Positions 7,593 through 16,281 of a stretch of 64,000 bases of DNA are shown one piece after another. Position 1 is the first letter of the stretch. Every line of letters starts with the position of its first letter. The notes beneath the pieces were generated by a model that saw nothing but the letters and a program-made list of their open reading frames with translations, ran no database searches and was not told the origin of the DNA. Origin of the DNA: Sphaerotilus montanus. GTDB lineage: Bacteria > Pseudomonadota > Gammaproteobacteria > Burkholderiales > Burkholderiaceae_C. The DNA is taken from assembly GCF_013410775.1 (NCBI RefSeq), contig NZ_JACCFH010000001.1, forward strand, positions 620,001 through 684,000. The letters run 5' to 3'. Made by a program: the position numbers and the translations under genes.

Positions 7593-8731
7593 ACGCATAC
7601 AGGCATGAGGGCCTGCTCGCAGGGCTCGAACAGGCCGTATCGCCAGCGCTGCAGCAGCACCCACAAGTCGGTGGTGCTGCGGCTGGCCTGCTGGTGAAGC
7701 ATCAACAGGACATGGGCGATGAAGGCTGCGTAGATCTGGAGGTGAGCGGCGTGCTCGTTGGTGCCCCAGGTACGGCGGATGGCCAGGTGCTGCTTGATCC
7801 ACTTGAACAGCAGCTCGATCTGCCAGCGCGAGCGGTAGAGATCGCTGATCTCGATGGCGGTGCGCTCGAAGTCGTTGGTCACCAGCACGAGCAGGCGCGC
7901 ATCGTCGGTGCGTAGCCGTATGCGGCGCAGCACGAGCGGCTCGCGCCATGTCTTGCCGCTGCGGGGATGGCGCCAGCGGCGGGCGATGCGCTCGTCGTCA
8001 AGGATGCGCCCGCGGGCGGCCTCGGGCACGGGCAGTGCTTCGAGGACGACCATGCCCGCGTTGCGCTTGAGCCGGGTGACGAACTTCACCCCCTGCCGGG
8101 TCATGCGCGCCCACCATGCGTAGTCGCAGTAGGCGCGGTCGAACACGCAGGTCGTCCCCGGCTGGATCTCCCACTGGCGCGCCTGCACCACATCGTTGAC
8201 GTTGGGGGCGCTGATCTCGCAGCGCGAGATGGCGTGCGTGGCCGCGTCGCACTGCACATGCACCTTCACGCCCTGCGTGCGCCGGGTCTTCGTGCCCAGC
8301 GTCCAGACGTCGAAGCCCCGCCCCTTGAGCGTCAGCGGCGTCGAGTCGATCAGCGAGGTCGCCCCCAGCACACGCTTGTCGCGGCAGCCATCGAGCTGAC
8401 GGATCAGCCCTTGCAGCACCTGCGACAGCACCGTCGCCGACCCGGCGCGCCGGTTGCCGTCCGACAGCGTCGAGCGGCGCAGTTCGTGCGTCTGCAGTGC
8501 AGCCAGACGGGCCTTGTGCGCATTGAAGCTCTGCAGTGCTCCACGCAGGCTGGGTGCCTGCACGAACTGCCCGTGCAGCATCACCAGCAACTGATCCCAC
8601 ACCGTCAGCGCGCCCTTGCCGTAGCGTTGTGCGCCGTGTTCACGCGCCAGCCGGTCCACGTCCGACTTGGCCAGTGGCTTCAACAACGCCTGCAGTCGTG
8701 TCATGCTTTGCATGTTGCGGCTCCTCGACAA
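7583..8731 (-). CDS. IS4-family transposase
   Basis: Transposase of 382 aa with an N-terminal DUF4372-like region (roughly residues 10-75, LLKPLAKSDVDRLAREHG onward) and a DDE catalytic core. The acidic residues appear in LIDSTPL (first Asp), VFDRAYCDY (second Asp) and the IS4 signature YRSRWQIELLFKWIKQ (catalytic Glu in the Y-x2-RW-x2-E pattern). The reading frame is intact. It catalyses cut-and-paste movement of the surrounding element. The annotated start is the first ATG; internal ATGs at residues 7 and 10 (MQSMTRLQ) are possible alternatives. Confidence 0.93.
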   Translation of the reverse strand: MSRSRNMQSMTRLQALLKPLAKSDVDRLAREHGAQRYGKGALTVWDQLLVMLHGQFVQAPSLRGALQSFNAHKARLAALQTHELRRSTLSDGNRRAGSATVLSQVLQGLIRQLDGCRDKRVLGATSLIDSTPLTLKGRGFDVWTLGTKTRRTQGVKVHVQCDAATHAISRCEISAPNVNDVVQARQWEIQPGTTCVFDRAYCDYAWWARMTRQGVKFVTRLKRNAGMVVLEALPVPEAARGRILDDERIARRWRHPRSGKTWREPLVLRRIRLRTDDARLLVLVTNDFERTAIEISDLYRSRWQIELLFKWIKQHLAIRRTWGTNEHAAHLQIYAAFIAHVLLMLHQQASRSTTDLWVLLQRWRYGLFEPCEQALMPVCVPP

Positions 8732-8836
8732 CTGAGTTGGTCCTCAGTGGGTTCGATAGCCCTTCATGTCGAGGGCCGCAACTCCGCCGATCAAGCTCTG
8801 GAGACTTTGGGCTTCGCGTTTTACCGGACAGCAGTG

Positions 8837-8909
8837 CGCGAACGCGGGCACCCACGCCGACAGACCACGGCGGCCGCTGGCGTGGGTCCTCGCTTTCGCG
8901 AGGATGACG
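8837..8909. repeat. Right piece of the interrupted palindromic repeat
   Basis: It starts with the second copy of the IS target duplication (8837-8846), then continues to GATGACG at 8903-8909. The final 31 bases read in reverse complement match the left arm at 26 of 31 positions. The mismatches compensate each other inside the arms: the left hairpin is GCCCGC/GCGGGC, the right is CCTCGC/GCGAGG. A truncated echo, CGAGGATGACG, recurs at 8909-8919. This is a palindromic intergenic element of the kind scattered through proteobacterial genomes, not a coding sequence. Confidence 0.7.
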
Positions 8910-8976
8910 AAGGCTGGGCGAGGATGACGGGGGCCGGGCGAAGCTGACTTGCGGCTGACCCTTACGGGATTCCCCG

Positions 8977-9006
8977 TTAACCACCAGTCATCATTCATCA
9001 TACGAT
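8977..9006 (+). promoter_or_regulatory. Putative promoter of the sugar ABC operon with overlapping operator
   Basis: TTAACC at 8977-8982 and TACGAT at 9001-9006 are separated by 18 bases and could serve as -35 and -10. The -10 overlaps the 20-bp motif at 8987-9006, whose complement ATCGTATGATGAATGATGAC matches the site at 6455-6474 in 17 of 20 positions. A regulator bound there would cover the spacer and -10, consistent with repression. The first gene starts 54 bases downstream. Confidence 0.5.
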
Positions 9007-9060
9007 CGCGCCACCCCCACCGGGACATCAACCGTGACGAACGACACGAGGAGACACGCG

Positions 9061-10443
9061 ATGCAGGCGAAGACATGGATGAGCAGCGCCCTGGCCGCTG
9101 CGGCACTGCTGGCGATGGCGCCGGCCCAGGCCGATGAGACCCTCACCGTCTGGTGGGGCAAGGGCTACTACAAGTCCGAGGACGACGCGCTGTACAACGC
9201 GATCAAGAAGTTCGAGGCCAAGAACAAGGGCGTCAAGATCGAACTCTCGCTGTATGCGCCGCAGGAAATCATCCCCAAATCGGTCGCCTCGCTCGACGCC
9301 GGCAACCCGCCCGACGTGGCCTACGGCGACGTCTACGACTTCCAGGTCACCGCCAAGTGGGCCTACGACGGCAAGCTCGAAGACATCTCGTCGATCATCG
9401 ACCCGATGCGCGCCAAGTTCGAGCCGCAGGCGCTGTCCACCACCTTCCTGCTGAACAACGCCGAGGGCGGCAAGCGCGCGTACTACGCCTTCCCGATCAA
9501 GCAGCAGACCATGCACATCCAGTACTGGAAGGACATGCTGGGCGACGCGGGTTACAAGGAAAGCGACATCCCGACCGGCTGGAAGGATTACTGGAGCTTC
9601 TGGTGCGAGAAGGTCCAGACCGGCTACCGCCAGAAGACCGGCAACCGCGGCTTCGGCACCGGCTTCCCGATGGGCGTGGATGCCAGCGACTCGTTCTTCT
9701 CGTTCCTGACCTTCATGGACGCGCACAACGTCAAGCTGGTCAACGACTCCGGCAAGCTGCTGGTCGATGACCCGACCGTGCGCCAGGGCCTGATCAACGC
9801 CGTCACCGACTACACCACGGTCTACACCAAGGGCTGCACGCCGCCGTCGTCCACCAACTGGAAGGACCCGGACAACAACGTCGCCTTCCACAACAAGACC
9901 ATCGTGCTGACGCACAACGCGACGATTTCCATCGCGGCCAAGTGGCTCGACGACTCGGCCAACGCCACCCTGACCGACGTGCAGCGCGCCCAGGCCAAGA
10001 AGAACTACACCGAGCTGATCGCCACCGCGGCCTTCCCGACCAAGCCGGACGGCACCAAGATGCAGTACCGTGCCGCCGTCAAGACGGGCGTGATCTTCAA
10101 GGCGGCCAAGAACAAGGCGATGGCCAAGAAGTTCGTGGCCTTCCTGCTGGACGAATCGAACCTGACGCCGTACGTGGAAGGCTCGCTGGGCCGCTGGTTC
10201 CCGGTCACCAAGGCCGCGCAGGAAAGCGCGTTCTGGAAGACCGACCCGCACCGCGTGACGGTCTACAACCAGTTCAAGTCCGGCACGGTGCCGTTCGAGT
10301 TCACCAAGAACTACAAGTTCACGGTGCTCAACAATGAGAACGTGTGGGCCAAGGCCATGAACCGCGTGCTCAACGAGAAGGTGCCCGTGGACAAGGCCGT
10401 GGACGAGATGATCGCCCGCATCAAGACCGTGGCGGGCAACTGA
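9061..10443 (+). CDS. Sugar ABC transporter substrate-binding protein (CUT1 family)
   Basis: Periplasmic receptor of 460 aa. A Sec signal peptide is clear: MQAKTWMSSALAAAALLAMA, with cleavage after AQA near residue 24. The mature protein starts with the typical ETLTVWWGKGYYK strand and has the NPPDVAYGDVYDF motif of SBP_bac_1 receptors. The ATG at 9061 is preceded by GAGGAG seven bases away; a GTG at 9034 in the same frame lacks such a site. It is the first gene of an eight-gene rightward operon. Carbohydrate or sugar-acid binding is expected from the family; the neighbouring gluconokinase and acid-sugar dehydrogenases make an aldonic acid or its precursor a reasonable candidate. Confidence 0.9.
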   Translation: MQAKTWMSSALAAAALLAMAPAQADETLTVWWGKGYYKSEDDALYNAIKKFEAKNKGVKIELSLYAPQEIIPKSVASLDAGNPPDVAYGDVYDFQVTAKWAYDGKLEDISSIIDPMRAKFEPQALSTTFLLNNAEGGKRAYYAFPIKQQTMHIQYWKDMLGDAGYKESDIPTGWKDYWSFWCEKVQTGYRQKTGNRGFGTGFPMGVDASDSFFSFLTFMDAHNVKLVNDSGKLLVDDPTVRQGLINAVTDYTTVYTKGCTPPSSTNWKDPDNNVAFHNKTIVLTHNATISIAAKWLDDSANATLTDVQRAQAKKNYTELIATAAFPTKPDGTKMQYRAAVKTGVIFKAAKNKAMAKKFVAFLLDESNLTPYVEGSLGRWFPVTKAAQESAFWKTDPHRVTVYNQFKSGTVPFEFTKNYKFTVLNNENVWAKAMNRVLNEKVPVDKAVDEMIARIKTVAGN

Positions 10444-10453
10444 GCAGCCTGAC

Positions 10454-11326
10454 GTGACGACCGCCCTCGCCTCCTCCGCTGCATCCGGGTCCGCCCGGGT
10501 GCGACCGGGTCTCAGCACCTGGACCCTGTGGGGCCGCGCCCTGCTGGTGCCCTATGTGCTGGTGTTCCTGGTGTTCGTGCTCTATCCGGTCGGCTACGGG
10601 CTCTGGCTCGCCCGCCACCCGGACAGCTACGTGCGCCTGCTGGACGACCCGATCTTCTACCGCACCGCTGTCAACACGCTCATCTTCGTGGTGGTCGCGG
10701 TCAACGTGAAGATGGTGGTGGCGCTGGGCCTGTCGGGTTTCTTCGTGCAGACGCGCTGGTGGATCAAGATCGTCTCGATGGTCTTCATCCTGCCGTGGGC
10801 GGTGCCGTCGATCCCGACCATCCTGTCGGTGCGCTTCATGCTCAACCCGGAATGGGGCGTCATCAACAGCACCATCTTCCGCCTGACCGGGCTGGACGGG
10901 CCGAACTGGCTGAACGATCCGACGCTGGGCCTGGGCTTCGCGATGCTGATGCACATCTGGAAGTCACTGCCGTTCTGGACGCTGATCCTGGTAGCAGGCC
11001 GGCTGGCGATTCCGGGCGAGCAGTACGAGGCGGCGAGCGTGGACGGCGCCACCCGCGGCCAGAAGTTCCGCTTCATCACCTGGCCGGCGATGAAGGACCT
11101 GTACCTGACCTGCACCATCCTGTCGATGATCTGGACGCTGGGCGACTTCAACAGCGTCTACCTGCTGACCGGCGGCGGGCCGGCCGACCTGACGCACGTG
11201 CTGGCGACGCTGGGCATCCGCTACCTGCGGCTGGACCAGATCGATCTGGCGATGGCGTCCCTGGTCGTGGCACTGCCGCTCGTGCTGCCGCTGGTGTGGG
11301 TGATGATGAAGAGGCTCTCCAAATGA
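10454..11326 (+). CDS. Sugar ABC transporter permease 1 (MalF type)
   Basis: Inner-membrane permease of 290 aa with a GTG start. Six hydrophobic segments are evident, beginning LLVPYVLVFLVFVLYPVGYG near residue 30. The ABC-facing EAA loop reads EQYEAASVDGATRGQKFRFI near residue 195, with the expected E-A-A and G spacing. The gene starts ten bases after the receptor gene stops, and its stop overlaps the next permease start as ATGA, so the pair is translationally coupled. It forms half of the membrane channel with the following gene. Confidence 0.92.
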   Translation: MTTALASSAASGSARVRPGLSTWTLWGRALLVPYVLVFLVFVLYPVGYGLWLARHPDSYVRLLDDPIFYRTAVNTLIFVVVAVNVKMVVALGLSGFFVQTRWWIKIVSMVFILPWAVPSIPTILSVRFMLNPEWGVINSTIFRLTGLDGPNWLNDPTLGLGFAMLMHIWKSLPFWTLILVAGRLAIPGEQYEAASVDGATRGQKFRFITWPAMKDLYLTCTILSMIWTLGDFNSVYLLTGGGPADLTHVLATLGIRYLRLDQIDLAMASLVVALPLVLPLVWVMMKRLSK

Positions 11327-12180
11327 CCCGCGCACGCTTCACGCTGAAATCCATCGGCAGGGAGGCCCAGCTGCTGCTGATCGGCATCCCGGTGCTGCTG
11401 TGGACGCTGCTGCCGATCTACCACCTGGTGCTGTTCGCGATCTCGCCGCGCGACAAGGCCACCTCCGGGCGCCTGTGGCCGCAGGACCCGACGCTGTCCA
11501 ACTTCGACGTGGTCTTCCACCAGAAGCATTTCTACCTGCACCACTTCTGGCAGCAACTGGGCAACTCGCTCTTCATCGCCATCTCGGTCGGCGCGATCAC
11601 GCTGTTCGTGGCGACCTGCGCGGCGTTCTCGATCAGCCGGCTCAAGGTCCGCGGCGGGCGCACGGTGATGAACCTGGCGCTGATGACCTACTTCATCCCG
11701 GCCGCCTTCCTGGCCGTGCCGATGTACAAGACCATGTCCACCTACGGCCTGCTGAACAACCGCTGGTCGCTGATCCTGGCGATGGTGACGATCGCGTCGC
11801 CCTACTGCATCTGGGTGCTCAAGCAGGCGTCCGACAAGCTGCCGTGGGAGCTGGACGAGGCGGCGCGCATCGACGGCGCATCACCAATGCAGCTCTTCCG
11901 GCTGGTCTACCTGCCGCTGATGGTGCCGTCGCTGGTCGCGGTCGGGACGTATGCGCTGCTGCTGGCCTGGAACGAGTACCTCTACGGCTTCCTGCTGCTG
12001 TCCAACGAGGCCGACCTGACGCTGTCGGTGGCGCTCGGCAACTTCCTCTCGGCAGACGACTCGCCCTGGGAGCTGCTGATGGCCACCGGCCTGGTCTACG
12101 CCCTGCCGCCCGCGGCGATCTATTACGCATTCAAGCGCTACATGGTGTCCGGCCTGACGGCTGGTGCCGTGAAAAGTTGA
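11323..12180 (+). CDS. Sugar ABC transporter permease 2 (MalG type)
   Basis: Inner-membrane permease of 285 aa. The first helix [22 protein letters not shown] starts near residue 15 and the EAA loop is [20 protein letters not shown] near residue 185. The ATG at 11323 overlaps the previous stop; the open frame extends further upstream inside permease 1, but those residues have no membrane character and are out of register with any real gene. It pairs with the preceding permease and the ATPase that follows to form a CUT1 importer. Confidence 0.92.
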   Translation: MTRARFTLKSIGREAQLLLIGIPVLLWTLLPIYHLVLFAISPRDKATSGRLWPQDPTLSNFDVVFHQKHFYLHHFWQQLGNSLFIAISVGAITLFVATCAAFSISRLKVRGGRTVMNLALMTYFIPAAFLAVPMYKTMSTYGLLNNRWSLILAMVTIASPYCIWVLKQASDKLPWELDEAARIDGASPMQLFRLVYLPLMVPSLVAVGTYALLLAWNEYLYGFLLLSNEADLTLSVALGNFLSADDSPWELLMATGLVYALPPAAIYYAFKRYMVSGLTAGAVKS

Positions 12181-12190
12181 GAACACACCG

Positions 12191-13246
<1,056 letters not shown>

Positions 13247-13262
13247 GCGGGTGCCCGTGCCC

Positions 13263-13769
13263 ATGAGCGACTCGCCACCTCCTCCGGTCGTCGTCGTGAT
13301 GGGGGTGAGCGGCTGCGGCAAGTCCACCCTGGGGCAGGCGCTGGCCGAGGCACTCGGCGTGCCCTACATCGAGGGCGACGACCTGCACCCGCCGCACAAC
13401 GTGGCCCTGATGGCCGCCGGCACGCCACTGACCGATGCCGACCGCGCCGGCTGGCTCGACCGCATCGGCGAGCGGCTGGCGCAGGCGCACGACACCGGCG
13501 CCGTGGTGACCTGCTCGGCGCTGCGGCGCCTCTACCGCGACCGGCTGCGCAGCGCCTCGCCCGGCCTGCGCCTGGTCCATCTGCACGGTGACCCGGCCCT
13601 GCTCGCCGAGCGCATCGGCCAGCGCACGGGCCACTACATGCCCCCGACCCTGCTGCCCAGCCAGCTCCGGACCCTGGAGCCACCGGACCCGGACGAAGGT
13701 GCCACCACGCTCGACATTGCCCTGCCACCCGAGCGCCTTGTCAGGCTCGCGCTCCAGGCGCTGCGCTAG
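13263..13769 (+). CDS. gntK: Gluconokinase
   Basis: Small kinase of 168 aa, the usual size of GntK-type gluconokinases, which phosphorylate D-gluconate to 6-phosphogluconate. The P-loop [17 protein letters not shown] starts near residue 12, followed by the family markers EGDDLHPPHNVALMAAGTPLTDADRAGWL and CSALRRLYRDRLR. The ATG at 13263 gives the right N-terminus; an upstream extension of the frame lies inside the ATPase gene. Its place in this operon suggests that the imported compound is gluconate, yields gluconate, or is a similar acid. Related kinases act on other aldonates, so specificity is inferred. Confidence 0.88.
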   Translation: MSDSPPPPVVVVMGVSGCGKSTLGQALAEALGVPYIEGDDLHPPHNVALMAAGTPLTDADRAGWLDRIGERLAQAHDTGAVVTCSALRRLYRDRLRSASPGLRLVHLHGDPALLAERIGQRTGHYMPPTLLPSQLRTLEPPDPDEGATTLDIALPPERLVRLALQALR

Positions 13770-13780
13770 GCTCGCGGCCC

Positions 13781-14482
13781 ATGAGCACCCACCAGAACAT
13801 CCTCGGACACACCCTCGACCAGCTGGGCGAAGCCATCGTCTCCGGCCGCTACGCTCCCGGCAGCGCCATCCCGCCCGAGCCGGTGCTCGGCGAGGCCTTC
13901 GGCGTCAGCCGGACGGTGGTCCGCGAGGCCATCAAGTCGCTGGTGGCCAAGGGCCTGGTGGTCACCGGGCCCAAGGTGGGCACGCGCGTGCTGCCCGCCG
14001 AGCAGTGGAACTGGTTCGACCAGTCGGTGGTGCGCTGGCACACCCGGGTCGGGCTGTCGCACGAGTTCCTACGGGACCTCCAGGAGCTGCGCCGCGTGGT
14101 CGAGCCGGCGGCCGTGCGGCTGGCCGCCGAGCGCGCGACCGCCGAGGACCTGGCCGACATCGAGGCCGCCTTTGCAGGGATGAAACACGCCATCGAACAT
14201 GGCGGCGACTACGTGACGCACGACCTGCGCTTCCACCAGGGCCTGCTGCGCGCCTGCCACAACCGCATGCTGGTGCAGATGAGCAAGGCGCTCGGCGCGC
14301 TGCTGCGCACGAGCTTCGAGCTGTCCACGGCCAAGCCGCACGGCCCGGCGCTGGTGCTGATCGACGGCGCCTACACGGACATGCAGGAAGTGCTGGCTTC
14401 CCGGCAGGCCCTGCCCTCGCTCATCGCCCAGGCCGCGCCGCTCAAGGCGCCTCAACCACCCCCTGCCACGTCTCGTCCATGA
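13781..14482 (+). CDS. GntR-family regulator, FadR/FCD subfamily, with an internal deletion in the effector domain
   Basis: Repressor-type protein of 233 aa. The winged helix-turn-helix is complete (residues about 10-75, with PPEPVLGEAFGVSRTVVREA as recognition region). The FCD domain follows with EVRxLVEP-like ELRRVVEPAAVRLAAERA and the metal-site pattern D-x3-H (DLRFH) plus ACHN. After ELSTAKPHGPA the sequence jumps to LVLIDGAYTDMQEVLASR. FCD relatives have about 25-30 extra residues here, including a conserved metal-binding His (EH or LH motif). The operon position and the shared 20-bp motif point to it as regulator of both sugar-acid operons. Its stop overlaps the next ATG. Confidence 0.85.
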   Translation: MSTHQNILGHTLDQLGEAIVSGRYAPGSAIPPEPVLGEAFGVSRTVVREAIKSLVAKGLVVTGPKVGTRVLPAEQWNWFDQSVVRWHTRVGLSHEFLRDLQELRRVVEPAAVRLAAERATAEDLADIEAAFAGMKHAIEHGGDYVTHDLRFHQGLLRACHNRMLVQMSKALGALLRTSFELSTAKPHGPALVLIDGAYTDMQEVLASRQALPSLIAQAAPLKAPQPPPATSRP

Positions 14483-15495
14483 AACTGCTCATCACCGGCG
14501 CGGCCGGTTTCCTCGGTGCCCGCCTGGCGCGCACGCTGCTGGCCCGCGGCACGCTGGCCGGCCAGCCGATCCGGCAACTCGTGCTCACCGACCTGTTCGA
14601 GCCGCCCGCCGATCTGCGCGCCGACCCGCGGGTCGAGGCGCGCACCGGCCCGCTGCTGGCCCAGGTGGCTGCGCTGCGCGAGGAGTCCTTCGATGGCGTG
14701 TTCCACCTCGCCTCGGCCGTCTCCGGCGAATGCGAGCTGGACTTCGACCTCGGCATGGCCTCCAACCTCGACTCGACCCGCGCGCTGCTCGATGCGCTGC
14801 GCCACCGCGTCACGCAGCATGGGGATGCGCCCACCCGGCTGGTGTTCGCCAGCTCGGTCGCGGTCTTCGGCCCGGACGAGGACCACCCGCTGCCCGCCCT
14901 GGTCACCGACGCCACGCTGCCCACGCCGCAGACCAGCTACGGCATCCAGAAGCACATCTGCGAGCACCTGATCGCCGACTACACCCGCAAGGGTTTCCTC
15001 GACGGCCGGGCCGCGCGGCTGATGACGGTCACGGTGCGTCCGGGTCGACCGAACGGCGCGGCATCCTCGTTCTTCAGCGGCATCGTGCGCGAGCCGCTGG
15101 CGGGGCAGGAGGCGGTCTGCCCGGTGGACCCGGACGTGTCGCACCCGCTGACCTCGCCACGCACGACGGTCGAGGGGCTGATCCGTGTCTTCGAATGCAG
15201 CCGCGCCGAGTTCGGCGGCCGCACCGCGCTGAACCTGCCGGCGCTCAACCTCACGGTGGCGCAGATGCTGGACGCGCTCGAAGCGGTGGCGGGGCCGACC
15301 GTGCGGGCGCGGGTGCGCTTCGAGCGGGACGAGCGCATCGCCGGCATCGTGGCGCGCTGGCCAGCGGGCGCCACGGCGGAGCGGGCGGCGCGGCTCGGCC
15401 TGCACCCCGAAACCTCGTTCGACGACATCATCCGGCAGTACATCGCCGACCACACCGACCACCCCACCGCCCTGCAGGGCCTGGACCGCGCATGA
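14479..15495 (+). CDS. NAD-dependent epimerase/dehydratase-family dehydrogenase, DenD-like (D-erythronate dehydrogenase)
   Basis: Extended SDR of 338 aa. The N-terminus MKLLITGAAGFLGARLA holds the GxxGxxG nucleotide site, and the catalytic region has FASSVAVFG followed by the YGIQK Tyr/Lys pair. The pattern HLASAVSGECELDFDLGMASN and RPGRPNGAASSFFSGIVREPL matches proteins annotated D-erythronate dehydrogenase (DenD), which oxidise a four-carbon acid sugar at C2. DenD usually travels with OtnK/OtnC/OtnI genes; none is present here. A related acid-sugar oxidation is therefore possible. Start ATG overlaps the regulator stop (ATGA). Confidence 0.78.
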   Translation: MKLLITGAAGFLGARLARTLLARGTLAGQPIRQLVLTDLFEPPADLRADPRVEARTGPLLAQVAALREESFDGVFHLASAVSGECELDFDLGMASNLDSTRALLDALRHRVTQHGDAPTRLVFASSVAVFGPDEDHPLPALVTDATLPTPQTSYGIQKHICEHLIADYTRKGFLDGRAARLMTVTVRPGRPNGAASSFFSGIVREPLAGQEAVCPVDPDVSHPLTSPRTTVEGLIRVFECSRAEFGGRTALNLPALNLTVAQMLDALEAVAGPTVRARVRFERDERIAGIVARWPAGATAERAARLGLHPETSFDDIIRQYIADHTDHPTALQGLDRA

Positions 15496-16244
15496 ACCAG
15501 ATCGATCTCCAGGGCCGTGTCGCCGTCGTCACCGGCGGGGCACAAGGCATCGGCTATGCCACGGCCGAGCGGCTGCTGCGCTCGGGCGCCACCGTGGTGC
15601 TGTGGGATGCGGACGCGGCGCGGCTGCCCGCCAGCTGCGCCGCGCTGTCGGCCCTCGGACCTTGCCACGGACTCGCCGTCGAGCTGACCGATGAAGCCGC
15701 TGTGTCCAGCGCAGAGGCGCAGACGGTCGCCGCGCACGGCAGGCTCGACCTGCTCGTCAACAACGCGGGCATCACCGGCGGCAACGGCCCGACCTGGCAA
15801 CTGGCGCCCGAGGTGTGGCGCCGCGTGCTGGAGGTCAATCTGGTCGCGCCCTACCTGACCTGCCGCGCCGTCGTGCCGGGGATGGTGGCGCGTGGCTGGG
15901 GCCGCATCGTCAACATCGCCTCGGTGGCGGGCAAGGAAGGCAACCCGAACGCCAGCCACTACAGCGCGTCCAAGGCCGGCCTGATCGCGCTGACCAAGTC
16001 GCTGTCCAAGGAGCTGGCGCGCACAGGGGTGCTGGTCAACGCGATCACGCCCGCGGTGGCCAGGACCGCGATGTTCGACCAGATGACCCAGGAACAGATC
16101 GACTACATGCTCGCCAAGATCCCGATGGGCCGCTTCGTCGAGCCGGCCGAGATCGCGGCGATGGTGGCCTGGCTGTGCAGCGAGGACTGCTCGTTCACGA
16201 CGGGCGGGGTGTTCGACATCACGGGCGGTCGGGCGACGTACTGA
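15492..16244 (+). CDS. SDR-family oxidoreductase
   Basis: Classical SDR of 250 aa, last gene of the ABC operon. TGGAQGIG near residue 14 binds the cofactor, NNAG is at about 90, and the catalytic Ser (NIASVAGKEG), Tyr and Lys (HYSASKAG) are all present. The C-terminus ends FTTGGVFDITGGRATY. It resembles FabG-like sugar or polyol dehydrogenases more than fatty-acid enzymes. Its ATG overlaps the DenD-like gene stop, so the two dehydrogenases are made together and may act one after the other. Substrate unknown. Confidence 0.85.
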   Translation: MNQIDLQGRVAVVTGGAQGIGYATAERLLRSGATVVLWDADAARLPASCAALSALGPCHGLAVELTDEAAVSSAEAQTVAAHGRLDLLVNNAGITGGNGPTWQLAPEVWRRVLEVNLVAPYLTCRAVVPGMVARGWGRIVNIASVAGKEGNPNASHYSASKAGLIALTKSLSKELARTGVLVNAITPAVARTAMFDQMTQEQIDYMLAKIPMGRFVEPAEIAAMVAWLCSEDCSFTTGGVFDITGGRATY

Positions 16245-16280
16245 GCCGGCGCCGCCAACCGCGGCGGCTCCGGCGCCGGG
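16245..16280. terminator. GC-rich hairpin between convergent genes
   Basis: GCCGCC (16251-16256) pairs with GGCGGC (16262-16267), extended by flanking GCCGGC and CCGGCGCC that can add to the stem with a bulge. It fills the 37-base gap between the end of the ABC operon and the end of pmbA. No T-run follows on either strand, so it is a weak or factor-assisted bidirectional terminator at best. Confidence 0.4.
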
Positions 16281-16281
16281 T

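Larger units (their letters stand above)
7552..8836 (-). mobile_element. Complete IS4-family insertion sequence, 1285 bp
   Basis: The ends are inverted repeats starting CACTGCTGTCCGG (7552-7564 and the complement of 8824-8836), identical over 13 bases and then diverging by a one-base shift. The element is flanked by the perfect 10-bp direct repeat CGCGAACGCG at 7542-7551 and 8837-8846, within the 9-12 bp range usual for IS4. It carries one transposase gene read leftward. Intact ends, an intact gene and a perfect target duplication indicate a fairly recent insertion. It lies between the two halves of the sugar-acid island but interrupts no gene. Confidence 0.92.

Noticed and set aside
16245-16280. 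Strong intrinsic terminator between the ABC operon and pmbA
   Set aside because: The hairpin is good but there is no T-run on either strand; kept only as a low-confidence feature.
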